Assembly: GCF_004801315.1 (NCBI RefSeq)
Contig: NZ_SSNW01000035.1
Coordinates: forward strand, 1-53,119
Length of the DNA stretch: 53,119 bases
Source of the DNA: Deinococcus sp. Arct2-2
GTDB lineage: Bacteria > Deinococcota > Deinococci > Deinococcales > Deinococcaceae
Reading direction: 5' to 3'
The notes below the pieces were generated by a model. The model made no database searches and was not told where the DNA came from. It was given only the letters and a program-made list of their open reading frames with translations. Below are positions 50,788 to 53,119 of this stretch, one piece after another (position 1 is the stretch's first letter; every line of letters starts with the position of its first letter). A program made the position numbers and the translations under genes.

Positions 50788-51317
50788 GTGGTTCCTAAGC
50801 CGCCGATTTCTGGGCCGCACACCGCAGGCATGAGCCTAATCGAGGTCTTGGTGGCCTTTGTGGTGCTGGGTATCGCCCTTACCGCCCTTCTCAGCGCCAT
50901 GCTCTCCAATACCGCCCTGAACACCGATGTCAGCCGCCGCGCCGAGGCGATCCGGGTCAGTGAAGTGGTGCTGGAAGGCTACCGGCAAGCGGGCAATTAC
51001 GGTGCGCTCAGAACTACCCGCACCGACACCGTCACCAGCGGCAACATCCCCTTCACTGCCGTGTCTACCTTCTGCCCCCCCGACGCTCCTCTCAGCATGG
51101 TGTGCAGCAGCAGCGCCGTGTACATCCGTCTGGAGGTGAAGTATGGCAACAAGGTTTTGCACAAGGCAGACACCTACTACTACTACAGTCGCACTTGCCA
51201 TACAGCTGCGACGCACACGGCGCTTCTATCGGTTCTTGCGCGAGGGCAAAGTCGATGGAATCGAAGAAGCCTGCACAACTGCGACTGTAGTACTACACGT
51301 CGTTCGGCAGTGAGTAA
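50788..51317 (+). pseudogene. Prepilin gene 2 (PilV/GspI type), altered by MITE-2
   Basis: The gene starts at GTG 50788, overlapping the end of prepilin 1 by 11 bases. It encodes AGMSLIEVLVAFVVLGIALT (prepilin signal after a 14-residue leader, mature glutamate at position 5) and a PilV-like body to VLHKADTYYYY. MITE-2 lies five codons from the original end. With the MITE and one CTAC removed, the sequence reads DTYYTSFGSE then TAA at 51315-51317, so the ancestral protein was about 137 residues. In the present sequence translation passes through the MITE into prepilin 3. Cotranslation with genes 1 and 3 suggests one minor-pilin complex. Confidence 0.88.
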
Positions 51318-52296
51318 GCGTGTGAACAGGAGGGCCGTGACTGGAGTAAAAGCGGGAGCCAAGAACGCAGGCTTTACGCTGGTAGAACTGCTGGTGGCGA
51401 TGGGGCTGTTTTTGGTGGTTCTGACCATTGCCTTCAATGCCTTTTCCAGCAGCAACAAACTGGTAGAAGCCGACACCGGGCGCGTGATGGCCAGCCAAAA
51501 CGTGCAATCGGCGCTGGATATTCTCTCCGCCGATGTGCGTCAGGCAGGCGAAGACTTGTCGCTGGACTTGGGCGTGTCGGGCCTAGAGTTCAACAGTTCG
51601 GGCAAAACAGTGACCGTGCGCCGGGGGGTTACACGAGTGCAGCGCCTGCCCCTGTGTGCCGTTAGTGGCAGCATCATTCAGGTCAGTGGGCCACCGCCTG
51701 CGGCCACCACACCGGGGGCGGCGACAGGTTCCTGCGCTTATAACGCGCCCACCGCAGGCATTGATCCCACCAACATCGCCGATTGGCGGGCCTACTTTGC
51801 CGCACAGGGTAACCAAGCCCAAACTGCCCTGCTGTTCCGCCCGGCCACCACTACCCAAACCCTCAAAGTCGATCCGGTGATCGTTACAGCGATGCTGGCC
51901 CCCATGACCAGCGGTTCGGGTGCAAGCTTCATCTACCGCACCAGCGTCAGCCTCGGCAGCACGGTTCCCGGCGACTCCACCGCCACCAACGGCAGCTTGT
52001 TGGTGTTGGTAGATCAGCGCAGATACAAAGTGGTGGGCAGCGATCTCCTGCTGGCAATAGGCGGCCAAACCGACGCTCAGGCGCAAGTGGTGGCTTACGG
52101 CGTTACCGACCTGAGTGTCAACAGCAACTTGGTCAATCCTCTGGCAACGGCCACCAGCATGACCCTGACTGGCCCTTGGGCAAGGATCAAATCGGTGGCC
52201 GTCACCATGACTTCGGGCAGCGCTGGGCAGGGCAGCAACAAACCTCGCTCGTTTACGGCCACCGTCTTTCCCCGCAACATCGAGCAGGCCCGCTGA
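50788..52296 (+). CDS. Fused ORF: prepilin 2 + MITE peptide + prepilin 3, 502 aa
   Basis: This frame is open from GTG 50788 to TGA 52296. It runs through prepilin 2 (residues 1-131), about 39 residues translated from MITE-2 (SRTCHTAATHTALLSVLARG and on), a short former spacer, and all of prepilin 3. If made as one chain, the second prepilin signal (GFTLVELLVAMGLF, about residue 190) would be an internal membrane segment. Internal start at 51337 with AGGAGG upstream could still give separate prepilin 3. Confidence 0.7.
   Translation: MVPKPPISGPHTAGMSLIEVLVAFVVLGIALTALLSAMLSNTALNTDVSRRAEAIRVSEVVLEGYRQAGNYGALRTTRTDTVTSGNIPFTAVSTFCPPDAPLSMVCSSSAVYIRLEVKYGNKVLHKADTYYYYSRTCHTAATHTALLSVLARGQSRWNRRSLHNCDCSTTRRSAVSKRVNRRAVTGVKAGAKNAGFTLVELLVAMGLFLVVLTIAFNAFSSSNKLVEADTGRVMASQNVQSALDILSADVRQAGEDLSLDLGVSGLEFNSSGKTVTVRRGVTRVQRLPLCAVSGSIIQVSGPPPAATTPGAATGSCAYNAPTAGIDPTNIADWRAYFAAQGNQAQTALLFRPATTTQTLKVDPVIVTAMLAPMTSGSGASFIYRTSVSLGSTVPGDSTATNGSLLVLVDQRRYKVVGSDLLLAIGGQTDAQAQVVAYGVTDLSVNSNLVNPLATATSMTLTGPWARIKSVAVTMTSGSAGQGSNKPRSFTATVFPRNIEQAR
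51181..51292 (-). mobile_element. MITE-2 copy 2, 112 bp, inside prepilin 2
   Basis: Ends TACTACAGTCGCA and TGCGACTGTAGTA are perfect inverted repeats of 13 bases. The duplication CTAC is at 51177-51180 and 51293-51296. It has the same length as the copy at 40562-40673, in the opposite direction, with roughly 80 percent identity by eye (shared blocks TGTGCAGGCTTC, TCGATTCCATC, ACTTTGCCC, AAGAACC, GTGTGCGTCGC). Confidence 0.92.
51337..52296 (+). CDS. Prepilin 3 (PilW type)
   Basis: Starting at GTG 51337 behind AGGAGG, the 319-residue protein has a short leader (VTGVKAGAKNAG), the prepilin motif GFTLVELLVAMGLFLVVLTIAFN, and a long mainly beta C-terminal domain, like PilW minor pilins. It would be cut by the prepilin peptidase after the glycine and assembled into the pilus tip or a DNA-uptake pseudopilus. 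The gene itself is intact; its upstream neighbour now runs into it in frame. Confidence 0.82.
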   Translation: MTGVKAGAKNAGFTLVELLVAMGLFLVVLTIAFNAFSSSNKLVEADTGRVMASQNVQSALDILSADVRQAGEDLSLDLGVSGLEFNSSGKTVTVRRGVTRVQRLPLCAVSGSIIQVSGPPPAATTPGAATGSCAYNAPTAGIDPTNIADWRAYFAAQGNQAQTALLFRPATTTQTLKVDPVIVTAMLAPMTSGSGASFIYRTSVSLGSTVPGDSTATNGSLLVLVDQRRYKVVGSDLLLAIGGQTDAQAQVVAYGVTDLSVNSNLVNPLATATSMTLTGPWARIKSVAVTMTSGSAGQGSNKPRSFTATVFPRNIEQAR

Positions 52297-52490
52297 TGTC
52301 TGCCCCATTGCTGCTGGCCCCCGCCAGATCAACACGTCGTGTTCAAAACAAGCAGCGTCCCAAAGACACAGCGCCGTTCTTCATGCAGTTCAGCCCAACG
52401 CTGCCAACGCGCTCGACTCAGCTCATCTTCGCACCCGTCAGGCACACGCCCGCCGCAAGCACGCCCTCTGCAAATACAGGAGCCGTATGA
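52296..52490 (+). CDS. Possible small ORF between prepilin 3 and the PilX-like gene
   Basis: The 64-residue frame begins MSAPLLLAPARSTRRVQNKQ and is coupled at both ends (TGATG with prepilin 3, ATGA with the next gene). It has no prepilin signal or domain, and its codon use is only moderately gene-like. On the opposite strand a frame ending RWAELHEERRCVFGTLLVLN is also open, so it is unclear which, if either, is real. Confidence 0.3.
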   Translation: MSAPLLLAPARSTRRVQNKQRPKDTAPFFMQFSPTLPTRSTQLIFAPVRHTPAASTPSANTGAV

Positions 52491-53119
52491 ACCGATCTGT
52501 TCTCCCACATGCCCGACCTAGCGCCATGCAGCGCCGCGACTCCGGCTACGCGCTGGTGGTGGCTCTCAGCTTGGTGGCTATTCTGGCCGTCGTTCTCACG
52601 ACTTATTCTCTAGTTACGGTCAGCAACACCAAAACCAGCCGCAGCAGTGCCAACGCCAGCGCGGGCTTTTACGCCGCCGAAGCCTCGCTGAATGCCCGTG
52701 CCGAGCAGATTCGGGTCAAGTTCAAGGGCTTCGAAACGCCGGACGGCACCACGCCCGCCAGTTGCTTGCCCAACGTGACTTCCGGCTTAGGCGACTTTGC
52801 TTGCAAAACCGACGTTGTGGGCGCTCGCAACGTGACGAGCTACGTGACCAAGGGCACTTCCAGAGAGATCAAAATTCCAGCCGGGGAACTCTTCGAGAAC
52901 CTGAGTGCCCAAGAAACCAACTTTACGGTGTCTGGGCAAGCCATCGGCCCAAACAACACCCCTGAAGCCATTGCCAGCCTGACTTTTCATAGCCGTTTGG
53001 TGCCATTGTTCCAGTTTGCCGTCTTTTTTGATAAAGACCTAAAGTTTACCAACACCGCCACGCTGTGGGCTGGCCCCAATGTTTGGACGACTTCGAGTAG
53101 AGACTCGGCTCAGGTACAG
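52487..53119 (+). CDS. PilX/ComZ-like pilus protein, N-terminal part
   Basis: The frame enters from ATG 52487 and is open to the window edge (211 residues). It begins MNRSVLPHARPSAMQRRDSG and has YALVVALSLVAILAVVLTTYSLVTVSNT, a hydrophobic helix with the Gly-Tyr-Ala-Leu start of PilX-type proteins. ASAGFYAAEASLNARAEQI follows; the YAAEA segment is their hallmark. The rest is a beta-rich exterior domain. In Thermus the equivalent place after three minor pilins is held by ComZ, which is needed for DNA uptake. The role here is inferred from that order. Confidence 0.72.
   Translation, partial: MNRSVLPHARPSAMQRRDSGYALVVALSLVAILAVVLTTYSLVTVSNTKTSRSSANASAGFYAAEASLNARAEQIRVKFKGFETPDGTTPASCLPNVTSGLGDFACKTDVVGARNVTSYVTKGTSREIKIPAGELFENLSAQETNFTVSGQAIGPNNTPEAIASLTFHSRLVPLFQFAVFFDKDLKFTNTATLWAGPNVWTTSSRDSAQVQ

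Overview
The window looks like chromosomal DNA of a Deinococcus species. Four things point there: a late deinoxanthin-type carotenoid operon (CrtO, CruF, CrtD, a P450), a bacillithiol deacetylase, GC-rich genes that often start right after a TANNNT box with no leader, and several IS and intergenic repeat families. No rRNA, tRNA or CRISPR array was seen. Locus-level assignments rest on reading protein motifs by eye, not on searches.

Layout, left to right. 1-2.3 kb: an IS630 transposase remnant, a small hypothetical gene and an MFS transporter followed by twelve tandem heptamers. 2.5-3.7 kb: bshB1 behind a grpB-type gene broken by one in-frame TAG. 3.8-10.8 kb (minus strand): a tightly overlapping carotenoid operon, crtO-cruF-acyltransferase-glycosyltransferase-crtD-P450, ending in an intrinsic terminator. 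11.7-15.1 kb (minus): a DtxR/MntR-type regulator translationally coupled to cobS-cobC-NmrA-like-cobU (cobalamin lower-ligand assembly and salvage). 15.3-17.0 kb: ECF sigma factor, anti-sigma factor and an RseB-like exported protein. 17.2-20.3 kb: DUF1800, DUF1501 and a CxxCH cytochrome-like protein. 20.7-28.9 kb: a TetR regulator and an RND efflux operon (two TolC-type proteins, a lipoprotein adaptor, a pump), with the same 16-bp operator in both promoters.

29.2-31.4 kb: a zinc metallopeptidase, an SRPBCC protein and a small hypothetical gene. 31.5-36.6 kb (minus): a second TetR regulator, then lacI-frcB-frcC-frcA, a sugar ABC importer of the FrcBCA type with two LacI-type operators upstream of lacI. 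37.2-38.9 kb: pyrE, a small XRE-type HTH gene and an RNase HI-like gene. 38.9-41.0 kb is a mobile-DNA patch: a frameshifted IS701-like element, with two different non-autonomous inverted-repeat elements (MITEs) stacked at its right end. Then come ispE, a copper-amine-oxidase-N-domain exported protein, a TPR membrane protein and plsY.

47.3-53.1 kb holds the most striking region. It is a minor-pilin operon of the type used for type IV pili and DNA uptake (order like the Thermus pilA1-pilA2-pilA3-comZ set), hit twice by mobile DNA. An IS66-family element, itself carrying an IS110-family element, splits the first prepilin gene, with a clean 8-bp target duplication. A 112-bp MITE, with a 4-bp duplication, sits in the last codons of the second prepilin gene. 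It removes that gene's stop and fuses it in frame to the third, giving one 502-aa ORF with two class III prepilin signals. A second copy of this MITE lies at 40.6 kb. Removing the insertions on paper restores ordinary reading frames in both genes.
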